The notes under the pieces: model-generated
What the model was told of the DNA's origin: nothing
What the model saw: the letters and a program-made list of their open reading frames with translations, nothing else
Databases searched by the model: none
DNA from: Bacteroides intestinalis
GTDB taxonomy: Bacteria > Bacteroidota > Bacteroidia > Bacteroidales > Bacteroidaceae
Length of the DNA stretch: 64,000 bases
Reading direction: 5' to 3'
Assembly (NCBI RefSeq): GCF_902364365.1
Contig: NZ_CABJDN010000004.1
Location: 514,705 to 578,704 of the forward strand
Part shown: positions 34,758 through 42,891 of the stretch, one piece after another
Layout: each line of letters opens with the position of its first letter
How positions within the stretch are numbered: position 1 is the first letter of the stretch
Translations under genes and position numbers: made by a program

Positions 34758-35999
34758 TTAGTGTTCGTGACTGTGTGCCGGTATCGCATTCGTAGCGCTT
34801 GCCAGTTTCACTTGATAAGCTCCTTCGGTTACCACGCGGTCTCCTGCTTTTACACCTGAGAGAATTTGTACGCTTTCACCGTTATCTGCTCCAAGAGTCA
34901 CGAGTTGTTTCTTATATCCTTCTTCATCCAGTTGCAGGTAGACAAAGAAACTGCCTTGCTCTTCAGTCAATGCTGAATGGGGCAGGGATATTACATTTTC
35001 TATAGGGGAAGACAATAAGAAGATTTCTACAAACGAACCGGGGATGATATCACCTTTGTTGTCAAATTCAAAGGTTACAGGTACATAATATCCACCGTCT
35101 CCGCCCGAAGCCTTGCCATAGGAGAGAAGACGTCCGTCTAAGTCTTTCAATGTGTATACCTTATTATTGTAAGGAGTGCAGAAGTTAGCAGAACCAATAG
35201 TACGAAGATACTGGTAATATTTTTCTGAAACGTCAGCACGCAAGAATAATTTGCGGTTTTGCGTAATGCTGACTAACGGTTGTCCCACCGCTACGTAATC
35301 GCCTTCTTTCACTAACAGGCTTTTTACATATCCGCTGATGGGGGAAACCACGGCTTGTCCGCTTGCCGAACTGTTTTTGGCTACGGCTTCGTAGCTGATA
35401 CGTGCATTCTCATACGCTTGTTCAGCCTGAGCGAAATCCTTTTCAGAAACAATCTTATTTCCTACAAGGGATTTCATACGCTCGTATTCTTTTTTGGATA
35501 CTTCATAAGCGATGCGTGCCCGTTCTACAGGGTCACCATCCGCCATATTTTTAGAAGACAATATAACCAGCGGTGTACCTTTGCTGACACTCATGCCCTC
35601 GATAACTTTTCCACGGAAAGTTACCACACCTGCCACTGTTGCTACAGCAACGCTTTCGTCTCCTTGTGCTGCCATTACCTGGCCACTGGTTTTTATAACC
35701 TGATGGAAAATTCCCGGTTCTACAACATTGGATTTTACTCCGGCAGCCTGTGCTTTGGCGGTAGGCAGAATGATTTCGTCACTATGTCCGGCTGCTGCTT
35801 TTCCATCGTGGCTATGTCCATCGTGGTTGTGTTCGCCACCTTCGTGATTGTGGTCTTCGCCCTCATGATCATGATCACAACCTTCGTGCTCATGTTTTTC
35901 TGTTTCATGACTATGACCTTCGTGTCCGTCGCCGGATTTACTATTGCAGGAACCCAATAGGAATAGCCCTATGACTCCCATAAAAAGAATTTTTTTCAT
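34758..35999 (-). CDS. cusB: RND periplasmic adaptor lipoprotein with His-rich N-terminus (CusB-like)
   Basis: The 413-residue membrane-fusion protein links the RND pump to the outer duct. It is a lipoprotein (lipobox GSC, C18). Residues 26-64 contain 13 histidines and one cysteine between acidic residues and glycines, a clear metal-binding tail. After it come the lipoyl-like half-motifs, an alpha hairpin and the beta-barrel domains of the family. CusB-type adaptors bind Cu/Ag; the His tail suggests Cu or Zn. Followed by cusA after 87 bp. Confidence 0.88.
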   Translation of the reverse strand: MKKILFMGVIGLFLLGSCNSKSGDGHEGHSHETEKHEHEGCDHDHEGEDHNHEGGEHNHDGHSHDGKAAAGHSDEIILPTAKAQAAGVKSNVVEPGIFHQVIKTSGQVMAAQGDESVAVATVAGVVTFRGKVIEGMSVSKGTPLVILSSKNMADGDPVERARIAYEVSKKEYERMKSLVGNKIVSEKDFAQAEQAYENARISYEAVAKNSSASGQAVVSPISGYVKSLLVKEGDYVAVGQPLVSITQNRKLFLRADVSEKYYQYLRTIGSANFCTPYNNKVYTLKDLDGRLLSYGKASGGDGGYYVPVTFEFDNKGDIIPGSFVEIFLLSSPIENVISLPHSALTEEQGSFFVYLQLDEEGYKKQLVTLGADNGESVQILSGVKAGDRVVTEGAYQVKLASATNAIPAHSHEH

Positions 36000-36012
36000 G
36001 ATGATATTTTTA

Positions 36013-36092
36013 TGTTCTTACTTTTATCAGTGTGCAAAATTAGAGATAAAAGCCTGCAATAAAGTTGCAGACTTTATGATAAAGTAAGAACA
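36013..36092. repeat. Inverted repeat flanking the adaptor promoter
   Basis: TGTTCTTACTTTTATCA (36013-36029) and TGATAAAGTAAGAACA (36077-36092) are inverse copies with one base of length difference. Between them are a possible -7 box (TAATTTTG at 36035-36042, minus strand) and a small hairpin (CTGCAA / TTGCAG at 36054-36070). The right arm overlaps the last codons of the upstream gene. Confidence 0.55.
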
Positions 36093-36487
36093 CACGGAGG
36101 TGCGCGAAGCCCTGTGGCACGTGTGAGATACGTGCCATGAAGTGACTCCTGGTATATGCAGTCCTGTCTTTGCCCACTTTCTTCGGGTAGGACCAATAAT
36201 CTGAGGAGTGGTTCGGAAAACAATGTAATAACCAGCGGAAAGTCCGGATGTGCCCATCCATTGTCCGAGCTGGGAGTTTGCTGGAAGAAATGAGTCGTTA
36301 CACATCCCGTATCGCAACAGCAATGTTCGTTATCCGAGCTGTGTTGTTGTCCGCAACAATCGGGAGCTATATCATTCTTCATGCATATCAACCCGTTGTT
36401 GTGATGGTGATGAGGAATAACCGGCACTACCAGCATAACCATACTGATAAACATTAGGAAAAATGTTATATACCGTTTCTTCTGCAT
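36074..36487 (-). CDS. His/Cys-rich small secreted protein leading the metal efflux operon
   Basis: The 137-residue protein has an N-terminal helix (about 7-24), then HHHH (26-29) and a cluster of seven cysteines (C35, C44, C45, C56-58, C62) among His residues, so it probably binds metal outside the cytoplasm. The C-terminus reads TGLRAPPCVLTLS, with the same LRAPP tail as the His-rich protein at 16542. It resembles small Bacteroides proteins of the DUF6769 kind. It has its own promoter (36508-36539) and is the first gene before cusB. A role in metal sensing or delivery to the pump is inference. Confidence 0.7.
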   Translation of the reverse strand: MQKKRYITFFLMFISMVMLVVPVIPHHHHNNGLICMKNDIAPDCCGQQHSSDNEHCCCDTGCVTTHFFQQTPSSDNGWAHPDFPLVITLFSEPLLRLLVLPEESGQRQDCIYQESLHGTYLTRATGLRAPPCVLTLS

Positions 36488-36507
36488 CTTAATTTTCTAA
36501 TTGCGGA

Positions 36508-36539
36508 CAAAGATAGAAGTTAACGGCTTAATTACCAAA
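36508..36539 (-). promoter_or_regulatory. Promoter of the metal efflux operon
   Basis: TTTG (36536-36539) and TATCTTTG (36508-36515) on the minus strand, spacing 20, lying 20 bp before the His/Cys-rich gene. Confidence 0.75.
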
Positions 36540-36548
36540 TGTTAGTTA

Positions 36549-37937
36549 TTAAAAAGCCTTGAATAATCCATTTAAACCTTCACTCATACTGGGATGGGTG
36601 AATATAAAGTTACGTAAAGCAGAAGATTTCTGTCCGGTCTTTATGGCAAACGCTACCAGATTGATAAGTTCCGGTGAATCTATACAAAAAAGGGAACAGC
36701 CCAGAATTTTCTCTGTATCCGTATTTACGATGGCTTTTAGCATACCATCCATATTCTGCAAAGTACGTGCCCGTGGAATAGCTGAGGCAGGCAAACGTGA
36801 TATCTTGATCGGATAACCTCGTTTCACAGCATCTTCCTCTGTCAGACCGATATGTGCCATCGGAGGATCTGTGAAGATGGCGTAAGGCACAGGATTGCGG
36901 TCGTCGATAGATCGTTCCTTATTGCCGAATAAGTGGTTCAGGATAATGCGGGAGTCATCGATGGAAAGGTAATCATACATTTCTCCGCCTCTCACATCTC
37001 CCAAAGCCCAGATATGTGGTACAGTAGTGCGTAATTGCTCATTTACAACTATTGCTCCCTGTGCATTGACTTGTACTCTGGCTTTTTCCAGATGCAGATC
37101 ATCTATCATCGGTTTACGGCCTGTTGCAATGAGCAGGGCATCTCCTTCCAGAAAATAAGGTGTACCGTCCGAAACATCCGTATAGGCGGCTGTAATACCG
37201 TCTGCTGTATCATGCAATGACTGCACACGGGCATTCAGGCGTATCTCTATATTTTTTCTTTTTAAACTTTCCTGCATGTATTCGGCAATCTCCCGGTCTG
37301 CTTTCGGCAGAAAACGTTTGCCGGCTTCCAGAATAGTAACCTTACTGCCGAATCCGGCATACATGGTTGCGAATTCCAGTCCGATGGCACCACTGCCTAT
37401 GATTAGTAAATGTTGGGGAAGAACATCTGCCTGAAGCAATGTTTCACTGGTATATACATATTTACTATCTCTTAATCCATCTATATCCGGCAGGATAGGT
37501 GTAGAACCGGTATTGATAAATATTTCTTTTCCTTCCAGTTCGAAAGATTCTTCATCCTTTCCGGGTGCAAGAGTTACTTTCACCGTATCTTCGCATACAA
37601 AAGAAGCGGTTCCGTCATACAATGTAATATTAGGATTGCCTGTCAGATTTTCGACATTCTTCTCCCGTAGGAACATGACCAGCTTATCTTTGCGTTTCAG
37701 GGCAAGAGAATATAACTTGGATTGTTTTTTATAATCATCCTGGTAGATACGTTCAGCAAACTCTGCTTCGTGTATCATGGTTTTGGTAGGGATACATCCT
37801 ACATTTATACAAGTTCCGCCATACATTTCAGGGGAACGTTCTATAACCGCCACTTTCCAGTTGCGGTTGGCTAATTCGGCTGCCAGTAATTTTCCACCTT
37901 TGCCAAATCCTATTATTATTGCGTCATATCGCTTCAT
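36549..37937 (-). CDS. FAD-dependent pyridine nucleotide-disulfide oxidoreductase (MerA/Lpd-like)
   Basis: The 462-residue flavoenzyme has an N-terminal FAD-binding GFGKGG, the redox pair C43/C48 in GGTCINVGCIPTKT, an NAD(P)-binding GSGAIGLEFA and a C-terminal dimer domain with FTHPSMSEG. It is nearer to the mercuric reductase-like/soluble group than to true Lpd (no lipoyl partner nearby). No N-terminal metal-binding domain or C-terminal CC pair of MerA is present. It lies 61 bp upstream of the metal efflux promoter in the same direction, so a link to metal or redox stress is possible. The frame is open to 37973, but the ATG at 37935-37937 starts the FAD fold. Confidence 0.82.
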   Translation of the reverse strand: MKRYDAIIIGFGKGGKLLAAELANRNWKVAVIERSPEMYGGTCINVGCIPTKTMIHEAEFAERIYQDDYKKQSKLYSLALKRKDKLVMFLREKNVENLTGNPNITLYDGTASFVCEDTVKVTLAPGKDEESFELEGKEIFINTGSTPILPDIDGLRDSKYVYTSETLLQADVLPQHLLIIGSGAIGLEFATMYAGFGSKVTILEAGKRFLPKADREIAEYMQESLKRKNIEIRLNARVQSLHDTADGITAAYTDVSDGTPYFLEGDALLIATGRKPMIDDLHLEKARVQVNAQGAIVVNEQLRTTVPHIWALGDVRGGEMYDYLSIDDSRIILNHLFGNKERSIDDRNPVPYAIFTDPPMAHIGLTEEDAVKRGYPIKISRLPASAIPRARTLQNMDGMLKAIVNTDTEKILGCSLFCIDSPELINLVAFAIKTGQKSSALRNFIFTHPSMSEGLNGLFKAF

Positions 37938-38014
37938 TATTCTCGTAGTTAGAGGTTTATGAAAATAAAACAATATGACGCAAGAAAAGTTGCAGAAGCC
38001 CTGTTAAGGAACGT

Positions 38015-39649
38015 TTACCTTTCCAGTTCGCGGAGCGACTCCATTTTCTTCTTTTCCAAAAATTCGTAGATACCGCTCAGGTGTTCTTTCACTTGTTTAT
38101 TGCCGAATTCATAGACTTTCGTAACCAGTCCGTCCAGGAAGTCACGGTCGTGGCTTACAACGATCAGTGTACCATCAAAATCCAGCAGAGCTTGCTTCAG
38201 GATATCTTTAGTTTTCATGTCCAGGTGGTTTGTCGGCTCATCCAGAATCAGCAGGTTCACTGGTTCCAGCAGTAACTTAATCATAGCAAGTCGCGTACGT
38301 TCTCCACCGGAAAGCACTTTCACCTTCTTCATGGATTGTTCAGGGCCACCAAACATAAAAGCACCCAACAAGTCGCGTATCTTGTTACGTATTTCTCCTT
38401 TTGCCACATCGTCAATCGTCTGGAATACCGTAAGGTTTTCATCCAGCATAGATGCTTGATTCTGTGCGAAATAACCAATTTGTACATTGTGTCCGAGTGT
38501 CAGTGTACCGTCGTGCTCAATCTCTTTCATGATACACTTCACCAGTGTAGACTTACCCTCACCGTTCTTACCGACAAAAGCTAATTTGTCTCCCCGTTCC
38601 ACAGTCAATGTAGCATTCTTGAATACTACATGGTCACCATAGGTTTTACCTACGTTTTCCATGGTTACAGGATAGTTACCCGAGCGTGGTGATGGCGGGA
38701 ATTTCAATCGCAATGCTGAAGTATCTTCCTCATCCACTTCCAGAATTTCCAGTTTCTCCAGCATCTTTACGCGGCTTTGCACTTGCAGAGTTTTGGAATA
38801 AGTGCCTTTGAAGCGTTCGATGAAGTCTTTGGTTTCGGCTATGAACTTCTGTTGTTCGTCATAGGCTTTTTGTTGTTGCTCGCGACGGTCTTTACGGAGT
38901 TCCAGATATTTGGAGTAATTTACTTTATAGTCATAAATCCGCCCCATTGTTACTTCAATAGTACGGGTAGTGATGTTATCCACAAATTTACGGTCGTGGC
39001 TGATGACGATGACAGCCTTACCATTATTGATGAGGAAATCTTCCAGCCACTGGATACTTTCAATATCGAGGTGATTGGTAGGCTCATCCAGCAACAACAC
39101 GTCCGGCTTCTGCAGCAACAGCTTGGCAAGTTCGATACGCATACGCCATCCACCGCTGAAGTCACTGGTCTGGCGATTGAAGTCTTCGCGCGTGAAGCCG
39201 AGTCCTAACAAAGCTTTTTCCACATCTTCCTCATAGTTGGTGGAGTCTATGGAGTAGAATTTCTCACTCAGGGCAGAAACCGTTTCGATCAGTTCCATAT
39301 AACTGTCGCTTTCGTAATCGGTACGAGTTTCCAACTCCTTGTTGAGGCGTTCTATCTCTGCTTCCATCTCATGCAGATGTGAGAAGGCTTGTGCTGTTTC
39401 CTGAAATACAGTTCGTCCGTCTTCCGTCATCAGGTGCTGCGGCAGATAAGCGATTACACTGTCTTTGGGTGCTGAAATTTTGCCCCGGGTAGGTTGGCGT
39501 ACTCCTGCCAGAATTTTCAGTAAGGTACTTTTCCCCGCTCCGTTCTTTCCCATCAGGGCGATGCGGTCTTTTTCATTAATAACGAAGGAGATATCACTGA
39601 ATAAGGTGGTGCCGCCAAATTCTACGGCCAGTCCGTCTATTGAAATCAT
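38015..39649 (-). CDS. ABC-F family ATPase
   Basis: The 544-residue cytoplasmic protein has two ABC domains, each with Walker A (GKNGAGKST and GKNGEGKST), signature (FSGGWRMR and LSGGERTR) and Walker B (LLLDEPTNHLD and LILDEPTNHLD), joined by the charged ABC-F linker and without membrane segments. ABC-F proteins act on the ribosome in translation or give antibiotic protection; the sequence resembles the housekeeping Uup/EttA-like group. A -7 box lies at 39672-39679. No drug-resistance context is seen. Confidence 0.92.
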   Translation of the reverse strand: MISIDGLAVEFGGTTLFSDISFVINEKDRIALMGKNGAGKSTLLKILAGVRQPTRGKISAPKDSVIAYLPQHLMTEDGRTVFQETAQAFSHLHEMEAEIERLNKELETRTDYESDSYMELIETVSALSEKFYSIDSTNYEEDVEKALLGLGFTREDFNRQTSDFSGGWRMRIELAKLLLQKPDVLLLDEPTNHLDIESIQWLEDFLINNGKAVIVISHDRKFVDNITTRTIEVTMGRIYDYKVNYSKYLELRKDRREQQQKAYDEQQKFIAETKDFIERFKGTYSKTLQVQSRVKMLEKLEILEVDEEDTSALRLKFPPSPRSGNYPVTMENVGKTYGDHVVFKNATLTVERGDKLAFVGKNGEGKSTLVKCIMKEIEHDGTLTLGHNVQIGYFAQNQASMLDENLTVFQTIDDVAKGEIRNKIRDLLGAFMFGGPEQSMKKVKVLSGGERTRLAMIKLLLEPVNLLILDEPTNHLDMKTKDILKQALLDFDGTLIVVSHDRDFLDGLVTKVYEFGNKQVKEHLSGIYEFLEKKKMESLRELER

Positions 39650-39671
39650 ACTCTATTTTTAAATTGAGGCG

Positions 39672-39708
39672 CAAAGATAGTACATTTATATTATTTTTTA
39701 TATCTTTG
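39672..39708. promoter_or_regulatory. Divergent promoter pair, ABC-F and response regulator
   Basis: TATCTTTG occurs on the minus strand at 39672-39679 and on the plus strand at 39701-39708, with GAGGC or its near copy on both outer sides, so the region is a symmetrical inverted pair. Only 21 bp separate the two boxes. Confidence 0.6.
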
Positions 39709-39734
39709 CCTCATTAAACAAAAATACATTGGTC

Positions 39735-40136
39735 ATGGAAACAGGGAATTTGTCAGAAGATTACCGTCCGCTGATACTGGTAGCGGAAGACGATGATAGC
39801 AACTTTAAATTGATAAAAGCTATTATTGGCAAGAAATGCGAGATATTGTGGGCAAAGAACGGTGAAGAGATGGTTAATCTGTTCAAAGAGAACCGTGGAA
39901 AGACAGCTGCTATCCTTATGGATATCAAAATGCCTATCATGAATGGTCTGGAAGCGACAAAGATCATCCGCGAAGAAGAAAAGGAACTTCCTATCATTAT
40001 GCAGACTGCCTATGCTTTTACGGCCGACCGCGAAAATGCAATGGCTGCCGGTGCTTCGGAAGTATTGGTGAAACCCATTACGTTGAGTGCATTGCGTACT
40101 TGCCTGAGCAAGTTCCTGCCGCAATTACAGTGGTAA
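39735..40136 (+). CDS. Single-domain response regulator
   Basis: The 133-residue protein is one receiver domain without an output part. The acidic pocket is present (E18-D21), the phospho-acceptor is D63 in LMDIKMPIMNG, with T in MQTAYA and K in VLVKP. Such proteins act as phospho-relay shuttles or allosteric partners. The nearest histidine kinase is not in the window, so its partner is unknown. ATG 39735 is preferred over the TTG two codons upstream. Confidence 0.9.
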   Translation: METGNLSEDYRPLILVAEDDDSNFKLIKAIIGKKCEILWAKNGEEMVNLFKENRGKTAAILMDIKMPIMNGLEATKIIREEEKELPIIMQTAYAFTADRENAMAAGASEVLVKPITLSALRTCLSKFLPQLQW

Positions 40137-40177
40137 GTATAAGAAACCCTTTAAGGATTTTATTTATAATATAATAG

Positions 40178-40213
40178 AAAGCGGAACAACTTCGTAAGAG
40201 GTTGTTCCGCTTT
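40178..40213 (+). terminator. Bidirectional terminator between response regulator and lipoprotein
   Basis: AAAGCGGAACAAC pairs with GTTGTTCCGCTTT around a short loop, between two convergent genes. T-runs are short on both sides. Confidence 0.75.
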
Positions 40214-40236
40214 ATGTTATAATATTCGGAAATTCT

Positions 40237-41067
40237 TTATTCCACTTCCTTGTTTTCTCTTTCCTGCATCTTCCGTTTCACGAACTCTACCTTCAGGTTC
40301 GCCTCTTCCATTTCTTTCTTTATCTGAGTGATGGATGAAAGTATCTGTGCCAGTTCATAAACCCCTGCCAATGCTTGGCGGTCTGCCGGAGACATAGTAG
40401 TGGAGTAGGAGCGTTCGCCTTGATAGTTCACTTTGATATTCTTGTCCTTATTCAAGTAGAGAAATCCCATTACATTACCATCTTCTCCCATTTTGAAGTC
40501 CGCCTTTTCTATTTTTTCTCCCAAATCGGTGGTTTCATAACTATCCTTGGAAGCAGGTGTCTCAGCAAAACTGCCATCAGGGGCGACTACTTTTACACTT
40601 ATATGGTGAATATTGCTGGGACCGCAATAAATGGAAGTCATGCTCATTTGTCCGGTTTCATTCACCTGGAAACGGAGATAGGAGCGGTGCAGATTCTTCT
40701 CTATAACTTGTGAAGGATGCAAATAGTTACCTATTTGTTGATATTCGGCATCTTTTTCGAGCGTGAATTTACCCTTCAGGGCATCCAGTTCTCCTTGTTT
40801 TTGTTGAAGCAGGCTATCCAGGTAAACAAGTGTTTTTTCCTGCTCCTTCAGTTCCACCTGCTGCATTAATCCAATGCCCTCCCGGCGCGCTTCAAAAGCC
40901 TTGGGATATAGTATTTTAATGCTATCTATTTGCATTTTCGCTTCGCTAAAGTCTCCCCGTTCGAAGGCTGCACGGGCTGTTTGCAGTTTCTCACCTGCTT
41001 TCTTCTCTACATTCTCACAAGATAAGAGCGTGCAGCAGAGGCACGCAAGAAGTGTCACTTTCTTCAT
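40237..41067 (-). CDS. Conserved lipoprotein with coiled-coil ends, unknown function
   Basis: The 276-residue protein has a lipoprotein signal (LLSC, C17) and a helical N-terminal part (about 20-105) with heptad-like Gln/Glu/Leu content, a beta-rich middle (about 115-220, with FRVNETGQMSMTSIYCGPSN split) and a charged C-terminal helix (about 235-276). I do not recognise a family with a known role. It has a possible -7 box (TAATTTTG at 41094-41101). It stands alone between two convergent or divergent neighbours. Confidence 0.75.
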   Translation of the reverse strand: MKKVTLLACLCCTLLSCENVEKKAGEKLQTARAAFERGDFSEAKMQIDSIKILYPKAFEARREGIGLMQQVELKEQEKTLVYLDSLLQQKQGELDALKGKFTLEKDAEYQQIGNYLHPSQVIEKNLHRSYLRFQVNETGQMSMTSIYCGPSNIHHISVKVVAPDGSFAETPASKDSYETTDLGEKIEKADFKMGEDGNVMGFLYLNKDKNIKVNYQGERSYSTTMSPADRQALAGVYELAQILSSITQIKKEMEEANLKVEFVKRKMQERENKEVE

Positions 41068-41114
41068 AATTACTGTTGTTCTGTTAGTGAGGACAAAATT
41101 AGAAATAATATCCG

Positions 41115-41122
41115 TATCTTTG
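41115..41122 (+). promoter_or_regulatory. -7 promoter element ahead of the CCA-type transferase gene
   Basis: TATCTTTG on the plus strand; no -33 TTTG at normal distance. It lies 255 bp before the gene. Confidence 0.45.
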
Positions 41123-41196
41123 CACTCTGAAAATATATAAATAGTATTTTAGTTTTCCGGAAAAAACGGAAATTTAGAACAATCTAATATCCGGGC

Positions 41197-41240
41197 CGTA
41201 CCAACTTCGTATCAAGCCCGTACCAAGTCCGTACCAAGTC
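41197..41240 (+). repeat. Four tandem 11 bp units
   Basis: CGTACCAACTT, CGTATCAAGCC, CGTACCAAGTC and CGTACCAAGTC follow without gaps, then a partial CAAGTG. The last two are identical. Confidence 0.8.
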
Positions 41241-41377
41241 CAAGTGTATAGACACGGAGTAACTACGGAGATGGTAGGGCTCAGATAAGAATTGGGAGAG
41301 GAGAGGCAGGGAATATAGACCAAAAACAGTGCTACTTTCTCCGATGAAAACTAAATAATTATTTTAAAAAGTATAGT

Positions 41378-42808
41378 ATGATAGAATTGACGGCAGAAGA
41401 ACTGAAACAGCATTTCAGCGACGATATATTCAAACGGATATCCGAGACAGCAGATGAATTAGGATTGGAATGTTATGTAGTCGGTGGATATGTGCGCGAT
41501 ATTTTCCTGCAACGCCCTTCTAAGGATATTGATGTTGTAGTAGTAGGTAGTGGTATAGAGATGGCCGAAGCGCTGGGTAAACGCCTGGGACGTGGAGCAC
41601 ACGTAGCCTTGTTTAAGAATTTTGGTACCGCACAGGTAAAATACCGTGGTATAGAAGTGGAATTTGTTGGTGCACGCAAGGAGTCTTATCAGCGTGACTC
41701 CCGTAAGCCCATCGTTGAAGACGGTACATTGGAAGACGATCAGAATCGGCGGGATTTTACTATCAATGCATTGGCTGTCTGCCTGAATCAGAGCCGGTTC
41801 GGAGAATTGGTAGACCCCTTTGGTGGTATAGAAGATCTGAAAGAAAAAACAATCCGTACTCCTCTTGACCCGGATATTACATTTAGTGACGACCCGTTGC
41901 GCATGATGCGGTGCATCCGTTTTGCCACTCAGCTGAATTTTTATATTGATGATGCTACATTTGAGTCTTTGTGCCGCAATTGTGGGCGTATATCCATTAT
42001 CTCCAAGGAGCGTATTGCCGATGAACTTAATAAGATAATACTTTCTCCGGTTCCCTCTAAAGGATTTATAGATCTGGACCGTTCCGGTTTGTTGTCTTTG
42101 ATTTTTCCAGAACTGGCTGCCCTTCAAGGTGTGGAAACACGTAATGGGCGGGCACATAAGGACAATTTCTATCACACATTGGAAGTACTCGATAACGTCA
42201 GTCGTAAAACGGATAATCTTTGGTTACGGTGGGCTGCACTGCTGCATGATATAGCCAAACCCGCCACTAAACGTTGGGAGCCTCGTGCGGGTTGGACTTT
42301 CCATAATCATAATTTCATTGGTGAGAAGATGGTTCCTGAGATTTTCCGGAAGATGAAGTTGCCGATGAATGAAAAGATGAAGTATGTACAGAAGTTGGTG
42401 AGCTTGCATATGCGTCCTATTGTCATAGCAGACGATGTGGTGACCGACTCTGCGGTGCGTCGTCTTCTTTTTGAAGCCGGAGATGATATTGATGACCTGA
42501 TGACGTTGTGCGAAGCTGATATTACTTCCAAAAACATGGAGCGTAAGCAGCGATTCCTGAATAATTTCCAGTTGGTACGCCAGAAGTTGAAAGACCTTGA
42601 AGAGCGTGACCGCGTCCGCAATTTCCAACCGCCTGTCAGTGGAGAAGAGATTATGGAAACTTTCAATCTGGAACCCTGCCGGGAAGTAGGGGCTTTGAAA
42701 AGCGCCATTAAAGACGCTATTCTGGATGGAGTGATTCCCAATGAATACGAAGCAGCACGCGCTTTTATGATGGAACGGGCAGCAAAAATGGGATTAAAAC
42801 GTCCTTGA
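41378..42808 (+). CDS. CCA-adding / poly(A) polymerase-type nucleotidyltransferase with HD domain
   Basis: The 476-residue enzyme has the class II nucleotidyltransferase core: GGYVRD (36-41), the catalytic DID (50-52) and [10 protein letters not shown] (124-133), followed by the head-neck domains and an HD phosphohydrolase domain (H290-D291 in LLHDIAKP). This architecture is that of bacterial tRNA CCA-adding enzymes; some annotations call it PcnB, but the HD domain points to CCA addition and repair. The tRNA-Ser at 6439 lacks encoded CCA, so such an enzyme is needed. A terminator follows. Confidence 0.87.
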   Translation: MIELTAEELKQHFSDDIFKRISETADELGLECYVVGGYVRDIFLQRPSKDIDVVVVGSGIEMAEALGKRLGRGAHVALFKNFGTAQVKYRGIEVEFVGARKESYQRDSRKPIVEDGTLEDDQNRRDFTINALAVCLNQSRFGELVDPFGGIEDLKEKTIRTPLDPDITFSDDPLRMMRCIRFATQLNFYIDDATFESLCRNCGRISIISKERIADELNKIILSPVPSKGFIDLDRSGLLSLIFPELAALQGVETRNGRAHKDNFYHTLEVLDNVSRKTDNLWLRWAALLHDIAKPATKRWEPRAGWTFHNHNFIGEKMVPEIFRKMKLPMNEKMKYVQKLVSLHMRPIVIADDVVTDSAVRRLLFEAGDDIDDLMTLCEADITSKNMERKQRFLNNFQLVRQKLKDLEERDRVRNFQPPVSGEEIMETFNLEPCREVGALKSAIKDAILDGVIPNEYEAARAFMMERAAKMGLKRP

Positions 42809-42827
42809 CTTCTGAGTTGATAAAAAT

Positions 42828-42866
42828 AAAATGAGCCTTGCAACATTAACGTTGCAGGGCTCATTT
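42828..42866 (+). terminator. Bidirectional terminator before the phosphate transporter gene
   Basis: AAATGAGCCTTGCAAC pairs with GTTGCAGGGCTCATTT (one mismatch) between two convergent genes. Confidence 0.85.
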
Positions 42867-42891
42867 CGTTATGTCTGAAACTGATATTCTA

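Larger units (their letters stand above)
41068..41377. other. 310 bp leader region before the CCA-type transferase gene
   Basis: Holds the lipoprotein promoter on the minus strand, a plus-strand TATCTTTG at 41115-41122, and an 11 bp tandem array at 41197-41240. If 41115 is the promoter of the gene at 41378, the mRNA has an unusually long leader of about 250 nt that includes the array. No open frame of interest was seen. Confidence 0.6.

Noticed and set aside
41197..41240. Short CRISPR-like array
   Set aside because: Units are 11 bp, directly adjacent and without spacers; no cas genes in the window.
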